Source of the DNA: an uncultured Lachnospiraceae bacterium
GTDB taxonomy: Bacteria > Bacillota > Clostridia > Lachnospirales > Lachnospiraceae
Assembly: GCA_900553355.1 (NCBI GenBank)
Contig: USDK01000050.1
Span: 1-18,833 of the forward strand
Direction of reading: 5' to 3'
Length of the DNA stretch: 18,833 nt
The stretch's first letter is position 1; each line of letters opens with the position of its first letter. Of the stretch, positions 8,478-15,425 are shown piece by piece. Both the position numbers and the translations under genes were made by a program. Below the pieces are notes generated by a model. That model searched no databases. It saw only the letters and a program-made list of their open reading frames with translations, and had not been told where the DNA came from.

Positions 8478-8807
8478 CTACTTATGACCTTCAATCAGTG
8501 TTTTCAGCTTTAAGGCTTTGTCAATATTTCCTTCTACCTTTAACTTTCTAAGTGTCACCGCAAGGATCGGATCCAGTTTCCCATCCGCAATTTTCCGCAG
8601 GGTATCCTCACTGCAGGTAAATACTGCATCCCGGTCATAATATTCATAAGGCTCCACATATAATTTTCCATCTTTTACTTCGATATAAAAAATCCCTTCT
8701 GCCTCTCCTGTAATGTTAAACTGATAAGCCAGATGTTCTGTGATCCCACTCACATCCGTTCCCATGAATCTTCCTTTGATCTCTGAAAAAAATTCTGCGT
8801 ATTTCAT
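8478..8807 (-). CDS. SCP2 sterol-carrier-like lipid-binding protein
   Basis: A 109-residue single-domain protein of the SCP2 sterol-transfer fold, a small cytoplasmic cavity protein that binds fatty acyl chains or other lipids. The diagnostic C-terminal half is present: a TCSEDTLRKIADGKLDP stretch at about 68-84, followed by the helix with RKLKVEGNIDKALKL. The ATG at 8807 is chosen because AAGGAGGG lies 5-6 nt upstream; longer in-frame versions would run into the operator and promoter. It is the first gene of the five-gene operon, 24 nt before the hydrolase start used here. It may hold the hydrophobic substrate or product of the acyl ligase, ACP and condensation enzyme. The fold assignment is good; the lipid role is inferred. 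Confidence 0.85.
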   Translation of the reverse strand: MKYAEFFSEIKGRFMGTDVSGITEHLAYQFNITGEAEGIFYIEVKDGKLYVEPYEYYDRDAVFTCSEDTLRKIADGKLDPILAVTLRKLKVEGNIDKALKLKTLIEGHK

Positions 8808-8832
8808 GACGCCCTCCTTGTCTCGACATTTT

Positions 8833-8847
8833 TCGACCGTTGGTCGA
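8833..8847. promoter_or_regulatory. Putative TetR operator O1
   Basis: The perfect 15-bp palindrome TCGACCGTTGGTCGA lies about 10-24 bp downstream of the predicted start of transcription of the SCP2 operon. It shares GACC-N3-GGTC with a second site 44 bp away (centre to centre), next to a TetR-type gene. Binding here would block elongation or promoter clearance. The regulator assignment is from position. Confidence 0.65.
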
Positions 8848-8853
8848 TTATCT

Positions 8854-8865
8854 TTTACTAGTAAA
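8854..8865. repeat. Central palindrome between the two operators
   Basis: TTTACTAGTAAA is a perfect 12-bp palindrome lying almost midway between the two GACC-N3-GGTC sites and overlapping the predicted -10 region of the minus-strand promoter. It may be a third contact site or only AT-rich promoter DNA. Confidence 0.4.
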
Positions 8866-8891
8866 TTACCAACTTTCCGACCAATGGTCAA
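8863..8891 (-). promoter_or_regulatory. Putative promoter of the five-gene acyl operon
   Basis: On the minus strand TTGACC (8891-8886) and TAATTT (8868-8863) are separated by 17 bp. The -35 is strong and the -10 weak. The -35 lies inside operator O2, so a bound TetR dimer would exclude RNA polymerase. Transcription would start near 8856, about 50 bp before the SCP2 start. Confidence 0.55.
8877..8891. promoter_or_regulatory. Putative TetR operator O2
   Basis: CCGACCAATGGTCAA carries the same GACC-N3-GGTC palindrome as O1, with less complete flanks. It covers the -35 hexamer of the minus-strand promoter. The pairing of a perfect and an imperfect copy about four helical turns apart suggests cooperative binding. 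Confidence 0.6.
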
Positions 8892-8950
8892 TATTTTCCC
8901 CTGACAAACTTCTCTAAATTTACCGCCTGTTTTCTGTAAGTTTTTTCTAC

Positions 8951-8980
8951 TTGTACGAGCCGTCTTTCCCGTGGTATACT
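8951..8980 (+). promoter_or_regulatory. Putative promoter of the TetR-family gene
   Basis: TTGTAC (8951-8956) and TATACT (8975-8980) lie 18 bp apart, and the -10 has the extended TGN form (TGGTATACT). It is 60 bp from the nearest GACC-N3-GGTC site, so simple autorepression by the same operators is not obvious. Confidence 0.6.
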
Positions 8981-9027
8981 GATTTTTAGTTCACAAATCA
9001 TTGTTTCTGAAAAAAAGAGGGATTGTT

Positions 9028-9639
9028 ATGCCAAATCAGACGAAATACAATCAGATCCTGGATGCCCTCCAGACATTGCTGGCCAAAAAGGATCTCCAGA
9101 CCATCTCTGTCAGCGAAATTGCCCAGACTGCCGGCATCGGCAAAGGGAGTATCTACTATTATTTCCCCTCAAAATCCGCCATTCTTGAGGCTTTGATCGA
9201 GAGAAATTATCAGCCCTCTGTCAGGACAGCAAGACGCCTGGCCCGGCAGCCGGAAGTCTCTCCCTTTACACGGATGGCTCAGATCTTCCAGGCCTGCCGG
9301 GATTCTTCGCGGGATTTTTTATCCCAGGACAGCCAAGTTTCCCAGTTAGATGAAAGGGAACTGTCTTTTCTGCATCAGAAATACCTGAAGCATCTGATCA
9401 CGGAATTAAAGCCAGATCTGACAGAGATTATCCGCCAGGGCGTCGAAAGAGGAGAGATCCATTTTGACTATCCAGCAGCGCTCTCTGAGATCGTGCTGAT
9501 CGTGCTGACCATAAAGCTTGATAACACGCTGCTCCCCTCCTCCAAAGAAGAGATCGAAGAAACGATACAGGGACTGATCTCCCTGCTAGAAAAAGGAACC
9601 GGCAATCCTGCCGGCTCCCTGAATTTTTTAAAACTGTAA
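9028..9639 (+). CDS. TetR-family transcriptional repressor
   Basis: A 203-residue one-component regulator. The N-terminal TetR helix-turn-helix lies at about 25-50 (ISVSEIAQTAGIGKGSIYYYF, then SKSAIL), and the remaining helices form the ligand and dimer domain. The ATG at 9028 is used because GAGG lies 7 nt upstream. It diverges from the SCP2-to-ligase operon. Two GACC-N3-GGTC palindromes at that operon's promoter make it the likely repressor, and the inducer could be a fatty acid or acyl derivative from the pathway; both points are inference. It converges with the GH13 gene, with only 5 nt between stops. Its last codons (KGTGNPAGSLNF) are encoded by a bidirectional terminator hairpin, so its C-terminus and transcript end are the same DNA. 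Confidence 0.92.
   Translation: MPNQTKYNQILDALQTLLAKKDLQTISVSEIAQTAGIGKGSIYYYFPSKSAILEALIERNYQPSVRTARRLARQPEVSPFTRMAQIFQACRDSSRDFLSQDSQVSQLDERELSFLHQKYLKHLITELKPDLTEIIRQGVERGEIHFDYPAALSEIVLIVLTIKLDNTLLPSSKEEIEETIQGLISLLEKGTGNPAGSLNFLKL
9590..9630. terminator. Bidirectional terminator embedded in the 3' end of the TetR-family gene
   Basis: GGAACCGGCA (9595-9604) pairs with TGCCGGCTCC (9609-9618) around an ATCC loop. On the plus strand six T follow at 9624-9629. On the minus strand the stem is fully paired with one G-U and is followed by five T (9594-9590), ending the glgP-malQ-malL transcript. The whole element lies in TetR coding sequence. Confidence 0.8.
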
Positions 9640-9644
9640 TCTGT

Positions 9645-11276
9645 TTATTTTTTGCGGATCAGGATCACTGCCTCATAGGGTTTCAGATCCTCTGACCAGT
9701 TTTCCTGATAATTGTGGATCAATGTTTCGGCTGTCTTCCACTCTTTCAGGACCGGACATTCTGCCGGCTGATCGGAAAAGTTGGCACATACCAGAAGGCT
9801 GGTATCCTCATTGTTCCTCTCATATGCAAAGATCTTTTCATCCTCCGGCAGGAGAAGCTTGAATGCTCCGTCCACAAATACCGGATACTCTTTTCTTAAA
9901 CGGATCAGCTTCTGGTAAAAATAGAAGACTGAATCCGGATCTTTTAGTTCTGCCTTCGCATTGATGCTGGTGTAATTGGGATTGACCTCAATCCACGGTG
10001 TTCCTGTCGTGAAACCGGCATTTGCAGAGGCGTCCCACTGCATGGGCGTTCTGGCATTGTCTCTGCCCCTTGCATAGATGGATTCCATGACGTCATCTTT
10101 GTCATAGCCTTTTTCCAGACGTTCCCGGTACATATTCACAGATTCAATATCCTTATAATGACTGATATCCGCAAAACGGACATTGGTCATCCCCAGTTCT
10201 TCCCCCTGATATACATAAGGAGTCCCCTGCATTCCATGCAGCAGGGCTGCCAGCATTTTGGCTGACTCTGTTCTGTATTCCTTGTCATTTCCCCACCTTG
10301 AGACAATCCTTGGAAGATCATGGTTGTCCCAGAACAGGCTGTTCCATCCGCGTCCGTAAAGTCCCGTCTGCCATTTTGCCAGCACTTTTTTAAGTTTCAC
10401 GAAGGGAAGCGGTGCCAGATCCCATTTCTCTTTTCCTTCCTGCTGATCCAGACCAATGTGTTCAAACTGAAATACCATCGAGAATTCATTTCCATTTGGA
10501 TTGCTGTAGAGTTTTGCCCGCTCTACGTCTGCTCCCCATGCTTCTCCCACGGTGATCAGATCTCCTTTCTGGAAGGTTTCCCGACTCATCTCACGGATAA
10601 AAGCATGCAGCATAGGTCCATTATTTGTAATCTCAAGATCCGGCTCTTTGGCAATCTGGTCGATCACATCCAGCCGGAAACCGCCCACACCTTTGTCCAT
10701 CCACCACAGGATCATATCATAGATCTCCCGGCGGACTTTTTCATTCTCCCAGTTCAGATCCGGCTGTTTTACCGAAAACTGATGGAAATAATACTGGCCA
10801 AGCTCCGGCACCCATTCCCAGGCAGACCCTCCAAAAGATGCTCTCATCTCATTCGGGGGAGTTCCTTCCACGCCATCCTTCCATATATAATAATCATGGT
10901 AAGGATTATCCTTGCTCTTTTTCGCCTCCAAAAACCAACGGTGTTCATCTGAAGTATGATTCAGCACCAGGTCCATGATGATACGGATACCGTGCTCTTT
11001 TGCCTTATGGATCAACTCCTCCATATCCGCAAGCGTTCCGAACATCGGATCAATATCCTGGTAATCTGAAATATCATACCCGTTGTCATCCTGCGGCGAA
11101 CGGCAGACCGGCGACAGCCAGATGGCATCGATCCCAAGCTTTTCCAGGTAAGGGAGCCGCTCCATGATCCCTTTCAGATCTCCGATCCCGTCCCCGTTAC
11201 TGTCCTGGAAGCTTCTGGGGTAGATCTGGTAAACTACCGCATGTTTCCACCATTTATCCCGTGTCGTTTTCGCCAT
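9645..11276 (-). CDS. malL: GH13 oligo-1,6-glucosidase / alpha-glucosidase
   Basis: A 543-residue cytoplasmic GH13 enzyme (subfamily 31 type) that cleaves terminal glucose from isomaltose, panose and short dextrins. Catalytic residues are visible: nucleophile D203 in GFRLDVID, acid/base E245 in TVGEAWG, and stabilising D320 in DNHD. Conserved DLVLNHTS is at 102-109. The nucleophile is followed by Val (V204); in this group Val there goes with alpha-1,6 preference, while Thr or Ala goes with maltases. Length is normal for the family. The start has AAGGAGG about 5 nt upstream, 18 nt after the malQ stop. As the third gene of the operon it completes breakdown of limit dextrins left by phosphorylase and glucanotransferase. 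Trehalose-6-phosphate hydrolase is a related alternative that the context does not favour. Confidence 0.93.
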   Translation of the reverse strand: MAKTTRDKWWKHAVVYQIYPRSFQDSNGDGIGDLKGIMERLPYLEKLGIDAIWLSPVCRSPQDDNGYDISDYQDIDPMFGTLADMEELIHKAKEHGIRIIMDLVLNHTSDEHRWFLEAKKSKDNPYHDYYIWKDGVEGTPPNEMRASFGGSAWEWVPELGQYYFHQFSVKQPDLNWENEKVRREIYDMILWWMDKGVGGFRLDVIDQIAKEPDLEITNNGPMLHAFIREMSRETFQKGDLITVGEAWGADVERAKLYSNPNGNEFSMVFQFEHIGLDQQEGKEKWDLAPLPFVKLKKVLAKWQTGLYGRGWNSLFWDNHDLPRIVSRWGNDKEYRTESAKMLAALLHGMQGTPYVYQGEELGMTNVRFADISHYKDIESVNMYRERLEKGYDKDDVMESIYARGRDNARTPMQWDASANAGFTTGTPWIEVNPNYTSINAKAELKDPDSVFYFYQKLIRLRKEYPVFVDGAFKLLLPEDEKIFAYERNNEDTSLLVCANFSDQPAECPVLKEWKTAETLIHNYQENWSEDLKPYEAVILIRKK

Positions 11277-11294
11277 TTTTTTCCTCCTTACCGC

Positions 11295-12761
11295 CTAGTT
11301 TTCTTTTGTCTTTTGTTCTCTTTCAAAAAGATGTTTTAACCGCTTCATTTCCTTCCCGGCTTCTGTAAAAGAAGGCAGATGCCACTCCCAGTTCGGGGAT
11401 CCTACCGTTCCCGGAGTATTCATATGGCCTTCTTTTCCAAGCCCTAAAATGTCCTGGATGGGGACGATAGCGTAATCTGCCGGCCTTGAAAATGTATAGC
11501 CAAGCAGACGGTCTTTCACCGGCCCCTGTCCAAACCCTTCTGTTTTCAAAAGCCTTCTTACTTTTCGCTTTGCCGCAGGAGTTAATCCATGATACCACTC
11601 CATCAGTGTATCATTATCGTGGGTTCCGGTATAGATGATCATATTTTCTTCATCAAGGATTCCGTCAACTGCACGCTTTCTCCAGGTCTCAATGGCAAAT
11701 ACCAGGATCTTCATTCCTTTCAGATGATAATGCTTTTTCAGGGTCATCACCTCGGGCCTGAGTTCTCCCAGATCCTCTGCCACCAGTTCCATATCCGGGA
11801 AGCTTTCCGTCAACAGATCCAGTACTTCATATCCCGGCGCTTCTATCCATTCTCCTTCGATAGCCGTCGGACAGGAAGCAGGAATCTTCCAGAAGGTATC
11901 AAATGCCCGGAAATGGTCGATCCTGACAATATCGAACAGCTCTCCGCTATATCCGATCCGGTCCAGCCAGAACTGATATCCGCTTTTTTTCATATAGTCC
12001 CAGTCATAGATGGGGTTGCCCCACCGTTGTCCGGTGGCGCTGAAATAATCTGGAGGGACACCTGCAATAAACACCGGGCGCCCATCTGTATCCAGCAGGA
12101 AATTATCCTTTCCTCCCCATACGTCAGCAGAATCCAGCCCTACATAAAAAGGCACATCTCCCATGATCCGGATGCCTTTCTCGTTGGCAGCCTGCTTCAC
12201 CTGCATCCACTGTGTATAGAAAAGATATTGTAAAAATGTGTGGAAGTCTGCTTCTTCCTGTTCTGTCCCGGACAGTTCCGTTCTCTCCCATTCATTCCAG
12301 CAGGTTCCTCCATTGGCTTTCTTCAGCGCACGGAATGTGGTGTATATTCCGACCCATTCCTTCTTATGGAACTCCTGGTACGCCGGATCCTTTTCTTTTC
12401 CTGACGCTCTGAAATTCTGATAAGCTTCCCTGAGATACGGCAGCTTATACGCACGGACAGCTTCGTAATCCACTCGTTTTTCTTCTTCCCGGAAGGCCTG
12501 CGGCTCTTCTTTCAGCAGGCCGTCTCTCACAAGAAGCTCCAGACTGATATATAATTCATCCCCTGCATAAGAGGAGTATGGCTGATAAGGCGAATTGCCA
12601 TATCCCAGCGGATTCAACGGAAGAATCTGCCAGATGGTGCCCCCGCTCTCATGCATCAGATCGATCCACTGATATGCAGACGCTCCCAGTTCGCCTACTC
12701 CGGTACGGGAAGGAAGCGCCGACACTGGCATCAGGATGCCTGCTTCTTTCTGCTTTTTCAT
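11295..12761 (-). CDS. malQ: 4-alpha-glucanotransferase (amylomaltase, GH77)
   Basis: A 488-residue GH77 enzyme that moves alpha-1,4-glucan segments between maltodextrins, releasing glucose and building chains long enough for the phosphorylase. The sequence opens with the family hallmark NPLGYGNSPYQPYSSYAGD. Catalytic residues are nucleophile D282 in VRIDHFR, acid/base E329 in VAEDLG, and D382 in TGTHDND. Length is usual for the short bacterial form without N-terminal extensions. The ATG at 12761 is preferred because AAGGA lies 7-8 nt upstream; an in-frame start 19 codons earlier would overlap the end of glgP. There are 25 nt to the glgP stop and 18 nt to malL. No signal peptide is seen. Confidence 0.95.
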   Translation of the reverse strand: MKKQKEAGILMPVSALPSRTGVGELGASAYQWIDLMHESGGTIWQILPLNPLGYGNSPYQPYSSYAGDELYISLELLVRDGLLKEEPQAFREEEKRVDYEAVRAYKLPYLREAYQNFRASGKEKDPAYQEFHKKEWVGIYTTFRALKKANGGTCWNEWERTELSGTEQEEADFHTFLQYLFYTQWMQVKQAANEKGIRIMGDVPFYVGLDSADVWGGKDNFLLDTDGRPVFIAGVPPDYFSATGQRWGNPIYDWDYMKKSGYQFWLDRIGYSGELFDIVRIDHFRAFDTFWKIPASCPTAIEGEWIEAPGYEVLDLLTESFPDMELVAEDLGELRPEVMTLKKHYHLKGMKILVFAIETWRKRAVDGILDEENMIIYTGTHDNDTLMEWYHGLTPAAKRKVRRLLKTEGFGQGPVKDRLLGYTFSRPADYAIVPIQDILGLGKEGHMNTPGTVGSPNWEWHLPSFTEAGKEMKRLKHLFEREQKTKEN

Positions 12762-12786
12762 GCTCTTTTCCTTTCTTCGATCGTCT

Positions 12787-15057
12787 TTATTCTGACAGAT
12801 GCCAGATGTCTCTGTCATATTCTGCGATAGTACGGTCCGAAGAGAAATAGCCCGCTTTTGCGATGTTCACCAGCATCTTCTTTGCCCATGCTTTTTCATC
12901 TTCATAATCTTCCAGCATCCGCTCTTTGGTCTGGATATAATCCTTCAGATCCAAAAGGGTCATGAACCAGTCTTTGCTCACCAGCTCCTTGTAAAGCCGG
13001 CCTAAGTTTACCGGATCTCCGATCATGATCATCTGTTTGCTGATAATAAAGTCTACAAGCTCTTCAATCTGCGGATCGTTTTCGTAGATTTCACGGGAAT
13101 GATATCCACTTTCCGCATACAGCTGGATGACTTTTTCAGATTTTGCCCCAAATACATAGATATTATCGTCTCCAACCATTTCATGAATCTCTACATTCGC
13201 GCCGTCCTCTGTTCCCAGGGTCACTGCACCGTTCAGCATGAACTTCATATTTCCGGTACCGGATGCCTCCTTGGAAGCCAGAGAGATCTGTTCAGATATA
13301 TCGCACGCCGGAATCAGCTTCTCAGCCTTGGTCACGTTGTAGTTTTCCACCATCACGATCCTTAAGTACGGACTTACTTCCGGATCATTATTTACCAGTT
13401 CCTGCAGGCACAGGATCAGATGGATGATATCCTTGGCAATGGTATAAGCCGGAGCGGCCTTTGCGCCGAAAATCATCGTGATCGGGCGTTTTGGCAGGTT
13501 TCCTTTCTTGATCTCTTTATATTTGTAAATCGCATATAATGCGTTCATCTGCTGTCTCTTATACTCATGAAGACGCTTGATCTGAATGTCAAAGACAGAA
13601 TTTTCATCGATCTCCACGCCCTGGGTCATCTGAAGATATTTCTTCAGTTCTGTCTTGGCGTCTTTTTTGATCTCTTTTAATCTTGCCAATACTTGCTCAT
13701 CATCCTGGTATGCCAGAAGTTTTTCCAGTTCTGCGGCATCTTTCATGTATCCGGTTCCGATCAGCTCTTTCAGATAGTCTGCCAGTTCATGGTTACAGTG
13801 CAGAAGCCAGCGGCGGAAAGTAATACCATTGGTTTTATTGGTAAATTTTTCCGGATAGATATCGTAGAAAGGTCTCAGTTCAGATTCCTTCAGGATCTCT
13901 GTGTGCAGCGCCGCAACACCGTTGACCGCATATCCATAGTGGATATCGATGTGAGCCATATGTACCAGCTGGTTATGGTCAATAATGTAGACTCTCTCGT
14001 CATGGAAGTCTCTGCGCACTCTTGCGTCCAGTTCCCGGATGATCGGCATCAGCTGCGGAACCACCTGCTCAAGATAATAAACCGGCCACTTTTCCAGCGC
14101 TTCCGCCAGAATGGTATGATTCGTATAAGCACAGGTCTTGCGTACCACATCAATCGCAGTATCCATGTTGAATCCCTTTTCCGTAGTCAGGATCCGGATC
14201 AGCTCCGGAATTACCATGGTCGGATGGGTGTCGTTGATCTGAATGCAGACATGTTCATGCAGATGGTACAGATTAACGCCTCTTTCTTCCGCTTCCTTCA
14301 AAATAAGCTGGGCGGCATTGCTGACCATAAAATACTGCTGATAAATCCGGAGCAGGCGTCCGGCATCGTCACTGTCGTCCGGATAGAGGAAAAGGGTCAG
14401 ATTCTTCTGGATATCATGCTTGTCAAACTGGATTCCGTCATGGATGATCCCCTCATCTACCGTATCCAGATCAAACAGATGGAGTTTGTTTTTTCCATTC
14501 TGATGATATCCTGGAACATCAATATCGTACATGGTAGAAGTCAGTGTAAAATCCTTAAACGGCACCTGGAAATGGCAGTCCGTTCTGGTAAGCCAGCTGT
14601 CTTTGGTCAGCCACGGGTTTTTGTCCTCCCACTGCTTATGGTCAGAAAATTTCTGCAAAAACAACCCTTCATGATAGTTCAGTCCTACACCGTCTCCCGG
14701 AAGTCCAAGCGTCGCGATCGAATCCAGGAAGCAGGCTGCCAGCCTTCCAAGTCCTCCATTTCCAAGTGACGGCTCCAATTCTGCCTCCTCGACTGCGGTC
14801 AGGCTATGGCCATGCTTTTCCAGTACCTCTCTGGTCTCCTCAAACAGCCCCAGATTGATCAGATTATTAGACAGCAGTTTCCCAATAAGGAATTCTGCGG
14901 AAATATAATAAAGTTTACGCTTTTCTGTGTTTTGTGGAATCGCGGACATCTTTTCTTTCGTAATTGCAAGAAGCGCAGCGTAGATCTCTGCATCTGAAGC
15001 GCTCTCAATATCCTTTTGAAATAAATCCTGTAACTTCTGTTTCAGTTCCTGTTCCAT
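12787..15057 (-). CDS. glgP: Glycogen/maltodextrin phosphorylase (GT35)
   Basis: A 756-residue PLP enzyme that phosphorolyses alpha-1,4-glucans to glucose-1-phosphate, saving ATP compared with hydrolysis. The PLP lysine is K605 in EASGTGNMKFMLNGA, and the substrate and phosphate loop EPSLGNGGLGRLAACFLDS is at about 95-113. The other family motifs (INDTHPT, TNHTILAEALEKW, FTNKTNGITFRRW) are intact. Length fits the short bacterial enzyme that acts on glycogen or maltodextrin. The ATG at 15057 has AAAGGAG 10 nt upstream; a longer in-frame version would run through its own promoter. It is first in the operon with malQ and malL, which favours a maltodextrin role (malP type) over glycogen storage, since no glycogen synthesis gene is nearby. 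Confidence 0.96.
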   Translation of the reverse strand: MEQELKQKLQDLFQKDIESASDAEIYAALLAITKEKMSAIPQNTEKRKLYYISAEFLIGKLLSNNLINLGLFEETREVLEKHGHSLTAVEEAELEPSLGNGGLGRLAACFLDSIATLGLPGDGVGLNYHEGLFLQKFSDHKQWEDKNPWLTKDSWLTRTDCHFQVPFKDFTLTSTMYDIDVPGYHQNGKNKLHLFDLDTVDEGIIHDGIQFDKHDIQKNLTLFLYPDDSDDAGRLLRIYQQYFMVSNAAQLILKEAEERGVNLYHLHEHVCIQINDTHPTMVIPELIRILTTEKGFNMDTAIDVVRKTCAYTNHTILAEALEKWPVYYLEQVVPQLMPIIRELDARVRRDFHDERVYIIDHNQLVHMAHIDIHYGYAVNGVAALHTEILKESELRPFYDIYPEKFTNKTNGITFRRWLLHCNHELADYLKELIGTGYMKDAAELEKLLAYQDDEQVLARLKEIKKDAKTELKKYLQMTQGVEIDENSVFDIQIKRLHEYKRQQMNALYAIYKYKEIKKGNLPKRPITMIFGAKAAPAYTIAKDIIHLILCLQELVNNDPEVSPYLRIVMVENYNVTKAEKLIPACDISEQISLASKEASGTGNMKFMLNGAVTLGTEDGANVEIHEMVGDDNIYVFGAKSEKVIQLYAESGYHSREIYENDPQIEELVDFIISKQMIMIGDPVNLGRLYKELVSKDWFMTLLDLKDYIQTKERMLEDYEDEKAWAKKMLVNIAKAGYFSSDRTIAEYDRDIWHLSE

Positions 15058-15092
15058 AGTGATTGATCTCCTTTCTGCTTCATCAGTCCATT

Positions 15093-15114
15093 GTCCGGCA
15101 GGTTCGCTCCGGAC
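15093..15114. repeat. Inverted repeat GTCCGG-N10-CCGGAC at the glgP transcript start
   Basis: A perfect 6-bp inverted repeat with a 10-nt spacer begins almost exactly at the predicted start of the glgP transcript. It could be an operator for the LacI-family protein or a 5' stem-loop protecting the mRNA. The leader of the divergent gene carries a repeat of the same design (15351-15372). Confidence 0.45.
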
Positions 15115-15120
15115 TTTTTC

Positions 15121-15147
15121 ATTATACCATTTTTTCCCTTTTTTCAA
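15121..15147 (-). promoter_or_regulatory. Putative promoter of the glgP-malQ-malL operon
   Basis: On the minus strand TATAAT (15126-15121) is in extended form (TGGTATAAT), with TTGAAA (15147-15142) 15 bp upstream. The short spacer is compensated by the TGN extension. It lies 64 bp before the glgP start codon. Confidence 0.65.
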
Positions 15148-15208
15148 TACGGAACTTTTGCCTTTTCTTTTGTTTTTCCTTTTGAGTTTTCTTTTATCCC
15201 GGCAGTTT

Positions 15209-15240
15209 GTTTCGTATTGTTTCGTTATGGTTTCATATTA
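15209..15240 (+). repeat. Three helically phased direct repeats, GTTTCGTA-like
   Basis: GTTTCGTATT (15209), GTTTCGTTATG (15219) and GTTTCATATTA (15230) follow each other with a 10-11 bp period, placing each copy on the same DNA face between the two divergent promoters. TTACGAAAT in the lacI-type leader (15395-15403) resembles the complement of the unit. They may bind a regulator of the alpha-glucan operon. Confidence 0.5.
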
Positions 15241-15282
15241 ATCCATGCAACTTCATTCGTCAATCACTTTTTTGTTTTTTTC

Positions 15283-15310
15283 TTGTTTTCTTTAATTTTC
15301 ATGATATAAT
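15283..15310 (+). promoter_or_regulatory. Putative promoter of the LacI-family gene
   Basis: TTGTTT (15283-15288) and a perfect TATAAT (15305-15310) are 16 bp apart, with an extended TGA before the -10. The start codon is 115 bp downstream of the -10, leaving a structured leader of about 110 nt. Confidence 0.65.
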
Positions 15311-15319
15311 GAAGCTATA

Positions 15320-15407
15320 GCAGGCAAAAATGCCGCCTGCATGCTTTGTGATCCGGCGAATTCTTTCCGGATTGTATTACCGGTTTTCGAAAAATTACGA
15401 AATTTTT
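15320..15407 (+). repeat. Cluster of inverted repeats in the leader of the LacI-family gene
   Basis: Four symmetrical elements follow one another. GCAGGC/GCCTGC is at 15320-15340. ATCCGG-N10-CCGGAT is at 15351-15372. TTTTCGAAAA is at 15384-15393, with the central CG usual for LacI-family operators. AAAAATT-N4-AATTTTT is at 15390-15407, just before the ribosome binding site. They may be autoregulatory operators or leader RNA stems. Confidence 0.4.
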
Positions 15408-15425
15408 AAAGGAGGACTTCCATCT

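Larger units (their letters stand above)
15058..15425. other. Gene-free 368-bp divergent regulatory region
   Basis: This is the only gap above 300 bp. It holds both divergent promoters, a long pyrimidine-rich stretch on the plus strand (about 15151-15197), three phased direct repeats (15209-15240), a second T-rich tract (about 15266-15300), and a 110-nt plus-strand leader with several inverted repeats. I found no small ORF with a convincing ribosome binding site, and no recognisable riboswitch or tRNA. I did not find a good match to a CcpA cre box. Confidence 0.6.

Noticed and set aside
13693..14769. Long open frame (358 codons) on the plus strand opposite glgP
   Set aside because: It lies wholly inside a highly conserved phosphorylase gene, has no convincing ribosome binding site, and its translation shows no recognisable domain. 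It is a shadow of the codon pattern.
15058..15147. N-terminal extension of the phosphorylase
   Set aside because: The added 30 codons would cover the predicted promoter and ribosome binding site; the family N-terminus fits the ATG at 15057.
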